64,000 nucleotides of DNA, taken from the NCBI GenBank assembly GCA_965221485.1, contig OZ244893.1, positions 2,666,001 through 2,730,000 of the forward strand, read 5' to 3'. The DNA is from JAJEBT01 sp965221485 (GTDB lineage Bacteria; Pseudomonadota; Alphaproteobacteria; MPNO01; UBA830). The notes under the pieces are model-generated. The model did no database searches, was not told the DNA's origin, and saw nothing but the letters and a program-made list of their open reading frames with translations. Position 1 is the first letter of the stretch, and every line of letters begins with the position of its first letter. Position numbers and translations under genes: made by a program. Positions 63,983 to 64,000 of the stretch are shown here, one piece after another.

Positions 63983-64000
63983 GGAGTCCCTTTCCCGAGC

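Noticed and set aside
1..64000. CRISPR arrays, rRNA or tRNA genes, prophage or integrase genes
   Set aside because: None recognised on reading the window; no regularly spaced direct repeats were seen.

Overview
This window is dominated by a complete, contiguous photosynthesis gene cluster (PGC) of a purple alphaproteobacterium, running from about 15.5 kb to 62.7 kb. It encodes bacteriochlorophyll a synthesis (bchIDO, bchCXYZ, bchFNBHLM, bchG, bchP, acsF), a type-2 reaction centre with its LH1 antenna (pufBALM, puhA), assembly factors (lhaA, a second BCD-family transporter, puhB, puhC, puhE), carotenoid genes of the spirilloxanthin branch (crtEFCDIB, no crtA), hemA, tspO and a soluble cytochrome c. 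The oxygen-dependent cyclase acsF is present. bchE, bchJ, pufC, pufQ, pufX and pucBA are not seen, which suggests pigment synthesis under oxygen and electron donation by a soluble cytochrome. The bacteriophytochrome/PpsR arrangement recalls Bradyrhizobium and Rhodopseudomonas, but the order cannot be fixed from this window.

Layout. 0.6-1.4 kb: a DsbA-like exported oxidoreductase. 2.5-4.6 kb: an orphan HyuA-type ATPase. 5.5-10.5 kb: an operon of a TRAP transporter (dctPQM), a family III CoA-transferase and a CitE-like lyase, which together look like uptake, CoA activation and cleavage of a hydroxy-dicarboxylate. 10.5-15.4 kb: rhodanese, FAD monooxygenase, class II aldolase and a threonine aldolase-like enzyme. 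15.5-25.3 kb (minus strand): aerR-ppsR, then bchG-MFS-bchP-tspO-cyt c-crtI-crtB. 25.7-41.0 kb (plus strand): bchFNBHLM-lhaA-puhABC-acsF-puhE-hemA. 41.2-45.7 kb: a second ppsR, a bacteriophytochrome and, convergent, a heme oxygenase. 45.8-53.4 kb (minus strand): bchCXYZ-pufBALM. 54.2-58.7 kb: crtEF divergent from crtDC. 58.7-62.6 kb (minus strand): bchIDO and a 47-residue membrane protein. 63.3-64.0 kb: a SOUL-family lipoprotein.

Regulation is unusually readable. PpsR/CrtJ-type boxes (TGT-N12-ACA), mostly as tandem pairs with an 8-bp spacer, lie upstream of aerR/bchF, bchC, crtE/crtD and bchI, and a single near-match lies upstream of bchG. Several overlap recognisable -35 or -10 elements. The regulators sit in the same cluster: a PpsR with two cysteines beside a B12-binding AerR antirepressor, and a second, cysteine-free PpsR beside a bacteriophytochrome that lacks a functional kinase module. 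A large folded element just after pufM, a pufA-pufL hairpin and a possibly leaderless bchG transcript are the main RNA-level observations. Several spacers of 0.6-1.1 kb hold no recognisable gene.
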